From positions 1 through 26,192 of the forward strand of contig DGII01000088.1 of NCBI GenBank assembly GCA_002393095.1: a stretch of DNA of 26,192 nucleotides. The letters are read 5' to 3'. The position numbers were made by a program, and so were the translations under genes. Origin of the DNA: Lachnospiraceae bacterium UBA3826. Lineage in GTDB: Bacteria; Bacillota; Clostridia; Lachnospirales; Lachnospiraceae. Positions 1 to 8,846 of the stretch are shown here, piece by piece. The notes under the pieces are model-generated. The model had not been told where the DNA came from. It saw only the letters and a list, made by a program, of their open reading frames with translations, and ran no database searches. The first letter of the stretch is position 1, and each line of letters starts with the position of its first letter.

Positions 1-720
1 CCGGCCTATAATGAGTCGGAGAATATAGGGAATGTTATAGAAGAATGGTATCCCGTGATCGAGAGACATTCCGGTGACGGCAGGTCAAGACTTGTGATAC
101 TGGATGACGGAAGCAGGGATGATACGCTCGATATAGCGAAATCATATGTGGCCAGACTTGAGTATCTTGAAGCTGTAACAAGGGAGAATTCAGGACACGG
201 AGCCACGATATATTTCGGATATCAGTATGCCATAGAAAGCGGAGCTGACTTCGTGTTCCAGACGGATTCTGATGGTCAGACATTGGCATCGGAATTCGAA
301 GCTATGTGGAATGACAGATATGACAATGATGTCATAATAGGAGACAGGACCAACAGGCAGGACGGGATATCGAGGAGATTTGTATCGGGATGCTTAAAGC
401 ATATGGTCGAGATGATATTTTCGGTGAAGATATCCGATACCAACACTCCCTACAGACTTATGAGCCGGCCTGCTCTGCAGACAGCCATAGAGTATATCCC
501 TTCGGAATACAGCCTTACCAATGTAGGTCTGACAGCGGTATGTGCAGGTATGGCATCCGGTAAGGCGGGAGAGGATAAAAGGATAAAACTTAAGTTCATG
601 CCCATAACCTTCAGACCCAGACAGGGCGGGAAGAACAGTATCAATATCATTAAGATAGCTAAGCTTGGAGCGAAAGCTTTAGGGGAGCTTATCAGGATCA
701 GGAATAAGCTTTACATATGA
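1..720 (+). CDS. GT2 glycosyltransferase, DPM1/GtrB-like (5' truncated)
   Basis: The reading frame is open from the first base, so the true start lies upstream; the first visible residues, PAYNE, are the usual N-terminal GT2 motif, so only about 5-15 residues are missing. An LDDGSRDDT stretch (nucleotide-sugar site) and QTDSDGQ (the DxD metal site) follow. There are no C-terminal membrane helices, so it resembles soluble dolichyl/polyprenyl-phosphate hexose synthases. Family knowledge: these enzymes make a polyprenyl-phosphate monosaccharide at the inner membrane face. Its stop overlaps the YfhO-like gene start by four bases (ATGA), implying translational coupling, and recalls the CsbB-YfhO pairing known for lipoteichoic acid glycosylation in Bacillus. 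The sugar substrate cannot be read from the sequence. Confidence 0.85.
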   Translation, partial: PAYNESENIGNVIEEWYPVIERHSGDGRSRLVILDDGSRDDTLDIAKSYVARLEYLEAVTRENSGHGATIYFGYQYAIESGADFVFQTDSDGQTLASEFEAMWNDRYDNDVIIGDRTNRQDGISRRFVSGCLKHMVEMIFSVKISDTNTPYRLMSRPALQTAIEYIPSEYSLTNVGLTAVCAGMASGKAGEDKRIKLKFMPITFRPRQGGKNSINIIKIAKLGAKALGELIRIRNKLYI

Positions 721-3368
721 GTACCTTAAACCTTAAGAGAAAAATTAATAAAGCCCATGCCGTAATGACCTTTATCATGGCATGTGCATTCTATACAATA
801 CTGATCGCCTCGCAGAAGATAGTGCCCTTTGGTGATAATACATGGATATCCTTTGATATGAAGCGTCAGTATGTGGACTTTTATGCATATTTTAAGTCAG
901 TTCTGGCGGGCGATAATAATATATTCTATTCCTTTGATACGGCTCTGGGCGCGGGAGTTATAGGGTTGTGTGTATATTATCTTACAAGTCCCTTTCTTTT
1001 TATCCTTGCCTTTTTTAAGGCAAAGGCATTGCCTTTGGGTATAAGCATAGTCATAGGACTTAAGCTGGCAGCCTCGGCTGTAACCTTCGATCTTATGCTG
1101 CAGAAGCTATGCGGCAAAAGCGCGTACATATGCTCTTTGTCATATGCCTTCTGTGCATATATGCTCTCCAATGCGATGAATCTAATGTGGCTTGATGTGC
1201 TCATCATGCTTCCTGTGGTTATCCTGATGACGGAGCACCTCATCCATGAGGGGCGGCTGTTAGGATATACCGTATCAGTTGCCCTGATTCTGTATCTTAA
1301 TTATTACATTGCATATATTCTGCTGATCTTTGTATTACTATGGTCTATTGCAAGACTTTTTGCCGAAAAAGACAGGAATCCGCAGGAGGTGATATTAAGA
1401 CTCGGTATTGCAACAGGGGGTGGGATAGGAATAGATGCCTTCATACTGTTGCCTACATTCATCGAGCTTTTTAACAGTCCCAAGGATATTTTTGAGTATG
1501 GTCTTAGAGCCGAAGCAAGCAATTTAAGTCCTGTACAGATAGTCACCAAGATGTTCTCATTGTCGTATGACTCGCTGGAGATATATTGGGGAAAGCCTCT
1601 TATATTCTGCGGAGTGACAATGATCACTCTGTCCATCCTGTATTTTCTTAATAAGAGGATAGGCATAAGGGAGAAGCTGTCTATGGGCTTTCTGCTGCTT
1701 GTGCTTGCGATATCTTTTGCACTGGATGATATTAATATCATGTGGCACGCCGGGATGGAACCTTCGGGCTATCCTTACAGGGAAGCGATCCTTTTTGTAT
1801 TCGTCATGCTTATCTGCGCCTGCAGATCTCTTAAGGAGCTCAGAGACGGAACGGATATTAAGAGCTATATACTGCTTGCGGTAATCATGGCATCAGCGCT
1901 TATCTGGATAAAGATAAGCCCGGCTGCCTATATGGATGACAGTAAGCTTATATTCAATGCCATAGTGACATGTGTCTCTGTTATTCTCGTTTTTCTCCTT
2001 AGCAGGGTAGGAAGCGGGAAGCTAGCATTAGCCGTAACAGCTTTAATTATGCTTGTTCAGACTGCGGATCTTGGCCTTAACGGAGTGTATATATACCGCA
2101 TGGAATCCATGATGGGAGAGAAGAGCTCGGAATTCTCCGACAGTGTTGACAGGATTGGAAGTGCGGTGGAGGATATTAAAGGTATGAATCCCGGATTCTA
2201 CAGGATGGAGACATGGACACCGAGACAGCAGAACGATGCAATGATGCATGATTATAAGGGTATAACCCACTACAGCTCTGCGGGGCTTACATATGTAAGA
2301 TTCTTCCTTCAGAAGATGGGGTATAATGATGATGGTCTGTATACGGATTATGGCCACGATAATACAGAGACGGCAGATTCTCTTTTGGGTATAAGATACC
2401 TTATGACAGACAGTGCACATGGCTTCAGGATGCATAAGGACTATGAGCTTGTAAGAGACGGAGAGGTGCAGGTATATGAGAATCCGTATGCTCTTCCGGT
2501 TGCAGTCGGAGTTTACCGGGAGATGAGCGGAGAGACCCTGGACCCTTTCTCTTTGCAGGAGGATATATACGGAAGACTCTCAGGTGAACCTGTGGATTTA
2601 TTCATTCCTGCCAATGTACATGAGACAGAAAGTGATGCAGGCCGCCCCATAAGAGAGTATCGTGTTATCGCCGAGGCGGATGGCGAGATGTACTTTTATA
2701 TGTCAGATCTGATAGGCTCATACAGTAATCTGGAGATATACTACAATAATGAGTTCCTCACATATTATGGCAATGATTCATGTCTTAAGGTGCTTAATCT
2801 GGGATATTATGAAAAGGGTGATTTCTTCATGGTGCATGTTAAGGCTGATGATTCAAGCAATTTCGGGGAAGGATTCTTTGTTACGGAGGATACGGAAGCA
2901 TTACATGATGCGTATGATGCGACCATTATGCGTCATGCCGATGTACAGGGCATATCTGCTTCAAAACTTGCAATGACTCTTGATAGCGCATATACTGTAG
3001 GAGATGATTTAAGCGGAGAGGTGGGAGTATTCACTACCATTCCCTATGAAAAGGGCTGGAAGGTCGAGGTATCGGGTGTTAAGACAGAGCCTGTAGAGGT
3101 ATATGACGCACTTATGTATATTCCGGTTACGAAGGCCATACAGCAGGCAGAGCTCGGACCGGGTGAGGATATAAGGATAGAATTAAGCTATGTTCCGGAG
3201 GGATTCTATCTTGGAGTTGTGGTAAGCATTCTGTCAATAGCGGGTATAATCCTGATGGCCTCCATCCGTAAGGGCGAAGCGGGCTTTTTCGGAGATTCGG
3301 AGGATTTGGAGGATGATGAATCACTTTACTCAATTCCGGTGACGGACAACAGAGAAGGACATGAATGA
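717..3368 (+). CDS. YfhO-family multi-spanning membrane glycosyltransferase
   Basis: This 883-residue protein has a first membrane helix near residues 15-35, then a conserved outer loop (residues 38-75, with ISFDMKRQYVDFYAYF) typical of the YfhO family. A dozen or so helices run to about residue 460. A long soluble region of roughly 370 residues follows, then one last helix near 845-865 and an acidic cytoplasmic tail. YfhO proteins are GT-C-type enzymes that take a sugar from a polyprenyl-phosphate donor outside the membrane. The preceding gene is a plausible donor synthase, and the gene overlaps both neighbours by ATGA (717-720 and 3365-3368), so the three are probably co-translated. The acceptor (teichoic acid, glycan or protein) is unknown. 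Confidence 0.85.
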   Translation: MSTLNLKRKINKAHAVMTFIMACAFYTILIASQKIVPFGDNTWISFDMKRQYVDFYAYFKSVLAGDNNIFYSFDTALGAGVIGLCVYYLTSPFLFILAFFKAKALPLGISIVIGLKLAASAVTFDLMLQKLCGKSAYICSLSYAFCAYMLSNAMNLMWLDVLIMLPVVILMTEHLIHEGRLLGYTVSVALILYLNYYIAYILLIFVLLWSIARLFAEKDRNPQEVILRLGIATGGGIGIDAFILLPTFIELFNSPKDIFEYGLRAEASNLSPVQIVTKMFSLSYDSLEIYWGKPLIFCGVTMITLSILYFLNKRIGIREKLSMGFLLLVLAISFALDDINIMWHAGMEPSGYPYREAILFVFVMLICACRSLKELRDGTDIKSYILLAVIMASALIWIKISPAAYMDDSKLIFNAIVTCVSVILVFLLSRVGSGKLALAVTALIMLVQTADLGLNGVYIYRMESMMGEKSSEFSDSVDRIGSAVEDIKGMNPGFYRMETWTPRQQNDAMMHDYKGITHYSSAGLTYVRFFLQKMGYNDDGLYTDYGHDNTETADSLLGIRYLMTDSAHGFRMHKDYELVRDGEVQVYENPYALPVAVGVYREMSGETLDPFSLQEDIYGRLSGEPVDLFIPANVHETESDAGRPIREYRVIAEADGEMYFYMSDLIGSYSNLEIYYNNEFLTYYGNDSCLKVLNLGYYEKGDFFMVHVKADDSSNFGEGFFVTEDTEALHDAYDATIMRHADVQGISASKLAMTLDSAYTVGDDLSGEVGVFTTIPYEKGWKVEVSGVKTEPVEVYDALMYIPVTKAIQQAELGPGEDIRIELSYVPEGFYLGVVVSILSIAGIILMASIRKGEAGFFGDSEDLEDDESLYSIPVTDNREGHE

Positions 3369-4378
3369 TGATAAGGAATAATCTACACGGCTCGGTGATA
3401 ATAACATACAGATGTAATGCACACTGTAATATGTGTGATTGCTTTAAGGACCCTACCCGACCGGAGGAAGAGATAGATCTTGATACACTGAGTAAGCTTC
3501 CGGATATGGCTTTCACCAATATTACGGGAGGAGAGCCTTTTATCCGTAAGGATATTAAGGATATAGTGAGTCTGCTTTATAAGAAGACTCCGAGGATAGT
3601 GATATCCACCAACGGATACTTTACAGACAGGATAATAGACCTGTGTGAGACCTTCCCCCAGATTGGAATAAGAATATCCATAGAGGGTCTTGAGAAGACC
3701 AATAATGCCATAAGAGGTCTTCCTGATGGCTTTAACAGAGGCTATGGAACACTTCGTAAGCTGGTTGAGATGGGTCATAAGGACGTGGGATTCGGGATGA
3801 CGGTACAGGATCTTAATTGCGAGGATCTCCTGCCGTTATATCATATGGCCTGTGACCTTGATATGGAATTCGCAACAGCCACTCTTCATAACAGCTTCTA
3901 TTTCCGTAAGACGGATAATAAGATAGATGATAAATACAAGGTTTCCAAGGCATTTGAGGGTCTTATCAATGAGCTTTTGCAGAGCAAGAGCCCTAAGAAA
4001 TGGGGAAGGGCATACTTTAATCACGGACTTATCAATTACATATACGGAAGAGAGAGACTTCTTCCCTGTGAGATGGGGACCAACGGCTTTTTCCTCGATC
4101 CCTACGGTAATGTACTGCCCTGCAACGGTTCTACTGAGAAGATGTCCATGGGTAATCTTCATGATAACACGTGGGAAGAGATATGGAACGGAGAGCAGGC
4201 TGCCAAAGTAAGAGAGCAGGTTAAGCACTGCGAGAAGAACTGCTGGATGATAGGCTCGGTGTCGCCGGCTATGAAGCAGAGGATATGGATACCCGGCTGG
4301 TGGGTCATAAAGCATAAGATCTTTAAGGGCGGGCACTACAGCTTAGAGGAGAACGACTTTATCAACGATAAAGAGTGA
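3365..4378 (+). CDS. Radical SAM protein with SPASM/twitch-like C-terminus
   Basis: A radical SAM CX3CX2C motif is visible at residues 17-24 (CNAHCNMC), followed by ITGGEPF, the GGE motif that binds the SAM amino group. Near the C-terminus, LPCEMG, LPCNGS and HCEKNC cysteines around a MGNLHDNTWEEIWN segment are typical of SPASM or twitch domains that hold an extra iron-sulfur cluster. The start overlaps the YfhO-like stop; GAAGGA at 3354-3359 serves either of two adjacent ATGs (3365, 3368), with 3368 better spaced. Such enzymes modify peptides or sugars by radical chemistry; proteins of this general type occur in polysaccharide loci. It lies just upstream of pseB, so a sugar-modifying role is possible, but the substrate is unknown. 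Confidence 0.88.
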   Translation: MMIRNNLHGSVIITYRCNAHCNMCDCFKDPTRPEEEIDLDTLSKLPDMAFTNITGGEPFIRKDIKDIVSLLYKKTPRIVISTNGYFTDRIIDLCETFPQIGIRISIEGLEKTNNAIRGLPDGFNRGYGTLRKLVEMGHKDVGFGMTVQDLNCEDLLPLYHMACDLDMEFATATLHNSFYFRKTDNKIDDKYKVSKAFEGLINELLQSKSPKKWGRAYFNHGLINYIYGRERLLPCEMGTNGFFLDPYGNVLPCNGSTEKMSMGNLHDNTWEEIWNGEQAAKVREQVKHCEKNCWMIGSVSPAMKQRIWIPGWWVIKHKIFKGGHYSLEENDFINDKE

Positions 4379-4417
4379 TATGATAATATATTCCAAAAGG
4401 TAAAGGAGACAGAATAT

Positions 4418-5416
4418 ATGCTTAATAACAAGACAATACTGGTAACGGGAGGAACGGGTTCCTTCGGCAAGTGTTTTACGAAATATGTGCTTACGCATTA
4501 TGATCCCAAGAAGATCATCATATATTCAAGAGATGAATATAAGCAGTTCATCATGCAGAATGATATGAAGGAATATGCAGACAAGCTCAGATTTTTCATA
4601 GGAGATGTCAGGGATAAGGAGAGACTTTCAAGGGCGCTTTCCGGAGTTGATTATGTGGTTCATGCAGCGGCACTTAAGCAGGTACCGGCTTGTGAATATA
4701 ACCCTAACGAGGCTATCAAGACCAATATACACGGGGCTATGAATGTGATAGACGCAGCCCTTGATTCAGGCAGTGTGAAGAAGGTGGTGGCTCTTTCTAC
4801 GGATAAGGCGGTCAATCCTGTCAATCTCTACGGAGGAACGAAGCTTGTGTCCGATAAGCTCTTCATCGCTGCTAATGCATATACCGGCACGAAGGATATT
4901 AACTTCTCCATAGTACGTTACGGTAATGTAGCGGGAAGCAGAGGCAGTGTCATTCCCTTTTTCAATAACATCATTAAAAACGGCGGCAAAGAGCTCCCCA
5001 TCACGGACTATCGTATGACCAGATTCTGGATAAGCTTAGAGCAGGGAGTGGAGCTTGTGATAAAGGCCCTGACGGAAGCACGGGGAGGAGAGACCTTCAT
5101 AAGCAAGATACCGTCATTTAAGATAACTGATCTTGCCAAGGCCATGCTTCCTGATTGTGAGATGCCGGAGGTCGGTATCAGAGAGGGGGAGAAGCTCCAT
5201 GAGATAATGGTAACTGTGGAGGATTCTCTCACAACATATGAGTATGATAAGCACTTCATAGTATATCCACAGATGACATGGAATGACAGGCAGCAGCCCA
5301 TCCCCGGAGGTAAGCCGGTTAAGCAGGGATTCTCATACAGTTCCGGCAACAATACCGAATGGCTTACTGTGGAGCAGATAAAAGAACTGCTTAAGGGTGT
5401 GGATTTGGAGAAGTAG
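4418..5416 (+). CDS. pseB: UDP-N-acetylglucosamine 4,6-dehydratase (inverting)
   Basis: This enzyme performs the first step of pseudaminic acid synthesis, converting UDP-GlcNAc to UDP-2-acetamido-2,6-dideoxy-beta-L-arabino-hexos-4-ulose in the cytoplasm. It is an extended short-chain dehydrogenase with a glycine-rich NAD(P) motif GGTGSFG at residues 11-17. The catalytic STDKAVNP segment includes T128, D129 and K130, and Y138 and K142 form the YxxxK pair. The 332-residue length is normal for PseB. AAAGGAGAC at 4402-4410 is a good ribosome binding site for the ATG. It is followed six bases later by pseC, as in many pse loci. The inverting type, together with PseC, PseI, PseG and PseF in the window, points to pseudaminic rather than legionaminic or sialic acid. 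Confidence 0.95.
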   Translation: MLNNKTILVTGGTGSFGKCFTKYVLTHYDPKKIIIYSRDEYKQFIMQNDMKEYADKLRFFIGDVRDKERLSRALSGVDYVVHAAALKQVPACEYNPNEAIKTNIHGAMNVIDAALDSGSVKKVVALSTDKAVNPVNLYGGTKLVSDKLFIAANAYTGTKDINFSIVRYGNVAGSRGSVIPFFNNIIKNGGKELPITDYRMTRFWISLEQGVELVIKALTEARGGETFISKIPSFKITDLAKAMLPDCEMPEVGIREGEKLHEIMVTVEDSLTTYEYDKHFIVYPQMTWNDRQQPIPGGKPVKQGFSYSSGNNTEWLTVEQIKELLKGVDLEK

Positions 5417-5422
5417 ACACAG

Positions 5423-6631
5423 GTGGAGAAAAACGTGGAGAGAATACCTGCAATAGAGGGCGGAAAGCCTGTCAGAGAAAAAAAGCTGTACTACGGTCAT
5501 CAGTATCTTGATGATGCGGATTATAAAGCGGTTGAGGATGTACTTAAGTCGGATTACTTAACGTGCGGTCCCAAGATTACGGAGCTTGAAGACAAACTAT
5601 GTAAGATCACGGGCGCAAAGCATGCGGTAGTATGCAGTAACGGTACTGCTGCGCTTCATATAGCAGCCATGGCTGCAGGACTTAAGGAGGGTGATGAGCT
5701 TATCACCACGCCAATTACATTCGCTGCCAGTGCCAATTGTGCCCTGTATGTGGGAGCAAGACCGGTATTTGCCGATATCGATCCCGAGACATATAATATC
5801 GATCCGGAATCCGTCCTAAGCCATATAAGTGACAGGACCAAAGCGATAGTCGGTGTGGACTATACGGGACAGGCATGTGACTGGGACAGGCTTAAAGAGA
5901 TCGCAAAGGATAAAGGTATCACACTTATAGAGGATGCGGCGCATTCCATAGGAACCTTGTATAAGGGCCGACCGGTGGGTTCGATCGCGGATATGACCAC
6001 GTTCTCCTTTCATCCTGTTAAGACAGTGACAGGCGGTGAGGGTGGTGCCGTACTTACGGATGATGATAAGCTTTATGAGAAGCTTATACTCTACAGAGCT
6101 CATGGTATTACAAGAGATAAGGGACTTATGGAGAATGAGCCCGATGGACCATGGTACTATGAACAGGTAGAACTTGGATACAACTATCGTATGACGGATA
6201 TTCAGGCAGGTCTGCTTATAAGCCAGCTTGATAAGCTTCAAGCCTTCAAGGAAAGACGCAGGGCGATTGTAAGCAGGTATGATGCGGCGTTCTCCGGTAT
6301 CGACGGCCTTATAGTACAGAAGGAGATTCCGGAATCCGATACCTGCAGGCATCTGTATATATTAAGACTTGACAGTAAAAAGCTTAAGATAGACAGAAGG
6401 AAGTTCTTTGATGCAATGGGGGCGGAGGGTATATGCTGTAATGTACATTATATACCTGTGTACTACTTCCCGTATTATAAGAGGCTCGGATATGAGAGAG
6501 GCTTGTGCCCCAATGCCGAAGCTCTGTACGAGGAGATATTGTCACTTCCCCTTTACTATGGCTTAAGTGATGATGAACAGAGCGATGTGATAGAAGCGGT
6601 TAAGAAGCTTATTGATTATTATCATATTTGA
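5423..6631 (+). CDS. pseC: UDP-4-amino-4,6-dideoxy-L-AltNAc transaminase
   Basis: PseC adds an amino group at C4 of the PseB product, using PLP and glutamate. The protein is a DegT/DnrJ/EryC1-family aminotransferase of about 400 residues. Visible marks are SNGTAALH (about 72-79), the DAAHS segment (171-175) that contacts the PLP ring, and SFHPVKTVTGGEGG, whose lysine (about residue 200) forms the internal aldimine. There is no ATG at the start. GTG at 5423 gives 402 residues, while GTG at 5435 has the better ribosome binding site (AGGTGGAG at 5421-5428) and may be the true start. Its product carries the free 4-amine that PseH normally acetylates, so it supplies the likely acceptor for the unusual genes that follow. 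Confidence 0.94.
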   Translation: MEKNVERIPAIEGGKPVREKKLYYGHQYLDDADYKAVEDVLKSDYLTCGPKITELEDKLCKITGAKHAVVCSNGTAALHIAAMAAGLKEGDELITTPITFAASANCALYVGARPVFADIDPETYNIDPESVLSHISDRTKAIVGVDYTGQACDWDRLKEIAKDKGITLIEDAAHSIGTLYKGRPVGSIADMTTFSFHPVKTVTGGEGGAVLTDDDKLYEKLILYRAHGITRDKGLMENEPDGPWYYEQVELGYNYRMTDIQAGLLISQLDKLQAFKERRRAIVSRYDAAFSGIDGLIVQKEIPESDTCRHLYILRLDSKKLKIDRRKFFDAMGAEGICCNVHYIPVYYFPYYKRLGYERGLCPNAEALYEEILSLPLYYGLSDDEQSDVIEAVKKLIDYYHI

Positions 6632-6680
6632 GAATGAAGCACAAGCATTAAAGATGCTATGGCTCGGCATGGAGGATAGT

Positions 6681-8000
6681 ATGGATAATAATAGAGCAGG
6701 TGAAAGGATATATGATTTCACTGTCAGGATATTTCCATATCTAAGAAGTATCACGGGTAAAGGAGTCAGAGATACATTAAGGGATATTGAGGAATATATT
6801 AATATGCCGGAAGAAGGATATGAGCCTCCCAGATTGAACATACACGAGATCCCCACGGGAACACAGGTCTTTGACTGGACTGTTCCCAAAGAATGGGTAA
6901 TCAGAGAGGCTTATATAGAGAATGATAAGGGCGATCATATTATAGATATAAAGGATAACAATCTGCATGTTCTGGGGTACTCGCTTCCCGTAGATGAGTG
7001 GGTTAAGCTGGATGAGTTAAAAAAACACATCTATGTTGAAGAAGGACAGCCGGATGTGATCCCTTATGTCACGTCATATTATAAGGAACGCTTCGGATTC
7101 TGCATGTCGAAGAACATGCGAGATTCTCTTCCTGATGGTAAATATCACATGTATATTGACAGTGAGCTTATAGATGGAAGCCTTACATATGCGGATGTGA
7201 TCATACCCGGAGATACAGACAGAGAGATTATGTTCTCTACATACTTCTGCCACCCATCCATGGCCAATAATGAGTGTTCGGGACCGGCGCTTGCATCAGA
7301 GCTTATCCGGTATGTAGCAAATATGAAAAAAAGAAGATATACATACAGATTCGTATTTGTTCCGGAGACAATAGGCTCAATCACATATCTTAGCGACGAA
7401 GGTCATGCATCTTATCTTAAGGAGCATTTGGATGCCGGGTTCGTATTATCATGCGTCGGGGATGATAATGATTATTCCATTGTCAGATCAAAGTATGGTA
7501 AAACCACGGCGGACAGGGCTCTTATAAGCATTCTTAAGCATATAGATCATTATACGGACTATCCGTTCAGGGAAAGGGGTTCGGATGAGAGGCAGTACAA
7601 TTCTGCAGGTATCGATCTTCCTGTGGTATGCTTCTGCAGGTCTAAATTCGGTGAATTCCCTGAGTATCATACTTCGGCAGATAATCTTCAATATGTATCC
7701 AAGGAAGGCTTTCAGGGCAGCTTTGATGTGATGACAGCGCTCATAAGAGAGCTTGAGTACAACAGGCATTACAATATGAAGGTTGCATGTGAGCCACAGC
7801 TTGGCAAGAGAGGATTATATCCGGATATCAGCAGGAAAGGATCTTATGATGCCATCATGACACAGAGGGATGTGATATCATATGCCGATGGTCGTAATGA
7901 TCTTATAGACTTAAGCGAGATCATTAAAGCTCCTGCGGATGAAATAATAGAAGTAATTGACAGGCTGGTTGAAGCAGATCTTATAGAGGCTTTGGATTAA
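6681..8000 (+). CDS. DUF4910/DUF2172 aminopeptidase-like protein (M28-like fold)
   Basis: This is a cytoplasmic-looking protein of 439 residues with no signal peptide. The start ATG at 6681 is chosen because GGAGG (6671-6675) lies five bases upstream; an upstream TTG would overlap pseC and lacks such a site. Likely zinc-site motifs of the M28-like fold are visible: CHPSMANNECSGP (190-202), FVPETIGS (227-233), GSDERQYNSAG (300-310) and PEYHTSADN (328-336). Family knowledge: DUF4910 proteins are structurally peptidase-like, occur in surface polysaccharide and flagellin-glycosylation loci, and have no firmly known reaction. Here it opens a five-gene insert between pseC and pseI. Removal of an aminoacyl protecting group or hydrolysis of a sugar-amide bond are the ideas that fit; both are inference. 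Confidence 0.88.
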   Translation: MDNNRAGERIYDFTVRIFPYLRSITGKGVRDTLRDIEEYINMPEEGYEPPRLNIHEIPTGTQVFDWTVPKEWVIREAYIENDKGDHIIDIKDNNLHVLGYSLPVDEWVKLDELKKHIYVEEGQPDVIPYVTSYYKERFGFCMSKNMRDSLPDGKYHMYIDSELIDGSLTYADVIIPGDTDREIMFSTYFCHPSMANNECSGPALASELIRYVANMKKRRYTYRFVFVPETIGSITYLSDEGHASYLKEHLDAGFVLSCVGDDNDYSIVRSKYGKTTADRALISILKHIDHYTDYPFRERGSDERQYNSAGIDLPVVCFCRSKFGEFPEYHTSADNLQYVSKEGFQGSFDVMTALIRELEYNRHYNMKVACEPQLGKRGLYPDISRKGSYDAIMTQRDVISYADGRNDLIDLSEIIKAPADEIIEVIDRLVEADLIEALD

Positions 8001-8827
8001 TGGAACTTAATTATGCGAAAATCTATGAAGGGCTAGGCATAGAGAAGGGATCGGTAGTGGATGTGGCTTCCGACCTTGCCAGTATCATGCTCTATTGTAA
8101 GAAAAAGGGACTACATTTCGATGCGGATCATCTGATAGACAGTCTTAAGGAGACAGTTACCGAAGAGGGGACTGTACTTATCAGAACCTTTACATGGGAT
8201 TTTTGCAAGGGTAAAGGCTTTGATATAGGAAGAAGCGTCAGCAGAGTCGGGGCACTGGGCAATGTTGCGCTTAGAAGGACGGATTTTGTCAGAACCGCAC
8301 ATCCTATCTATTCATGGATGGTGTGGGGAAAGCACAGTGACGAACTGGTCAGGCTGAATAATACGTCCTCATTCGGAGAGGGTACGGTTTTTGAAAAGCT
8401 GTATAAGTTCAACGCCATACAATTAAGCCTTGGCAATATAGACGGAGACTCATGTACGCAGGTACATCACAGTGAAGCAGTATGCAAAGTCCCGTACAGA
8501 TATGATAAACCTTTTACCGGAGAATATACGGATGCGGAGGGTAATACTGAGTTAAGGCGTTACAGTATGCATGTTCGTCCGTTTAATATCAGAGTGTACA
8601 ACAATGAATTTCACGAGGGAGAGAATTATGAGCTTGTGAGTTCCCTTGGTATTGTCAGGAAAAAAATGTATGATGGTACACTGCGCTGTCTTTCTTTTGA
8701 TCTACACGGAATGCAGGATTTCATAATTGGGGATCTGACTGATAATAATGGATGTAATGTTGTACAGATAGAAGGTAAGCCCGGCTATATCCATCCGGGA
8801 ATAGACTATAGTTCTGCGGTTTTTTAG
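8000..8827 (+). CDS. AAC(3)-family N-acyltransferase
   Basis: The gene starts inside the upstream stop (TAATG), a translational-coupling arrangement. The 275-residue protein matches the antibiotic N-acetyltransferase AAC(3) fold: FTWDF (64-68), an RVGALGNVALRR segment (82-93), RTAHPIYSWMVWG (98-110) and HHSEA (156-160) with the likely catalytic His-Glu pair. Family members move an acyl group from CoA, or sometimes another thioester, to an amine. Placed beside an acyl carrier protein and after PseC, it is the best candidate for N-acylating the 4-amino group of the UDP-sugar (or the C7 amine of the nonulosonic acid, the same nitrogen). No PseH-type GNAT gene is seen nearby. Aminoglycoside resistance is not suggested by this context. 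Confidence 0.85.
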   Translation: MELNYAKIYEGLGIEKGSVVDVASDLASIMLYCKKKGLHFDADHLIDSLKETVTEEGTVLIRTFTWDFCKGKGFDIGRSVSRVGALGNVALRRTDFVRTAHPIYSWMVWGKHSDELVRLNNTSSFGEGTVFEKLYKFNAIQLSLGNIDGDSCTQVHHSEAVCKVPYRYDKPFTGEYTDAEGNTELRRYSMHVRPFNIRVYNNEFHEGENYELVSSLGIVRKKMYDGTLRCLSFDLHGMQDFIIGDLTDNNGCNVVQIEGKPGYIHPGIDYSSAVF

Positions 8828-8846
8828 ACACTATCAGGAGATTAAG

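Noticed and set aside
6612..6680. N-terminal extension of the DUF4910 protein from TTG at 6612
   Set aside because: Overlaps pseC, uses a rare start, and GGAGG just before ATG 6681 marks a better start.
8000..8827. Aminoglycoside resistance gene
   Set aside because: The family name comes from resistance enzymes, but the gene is coupled within a sugar-biosynthesis operon next to a carrier protein, so sugar acylation is more likely.
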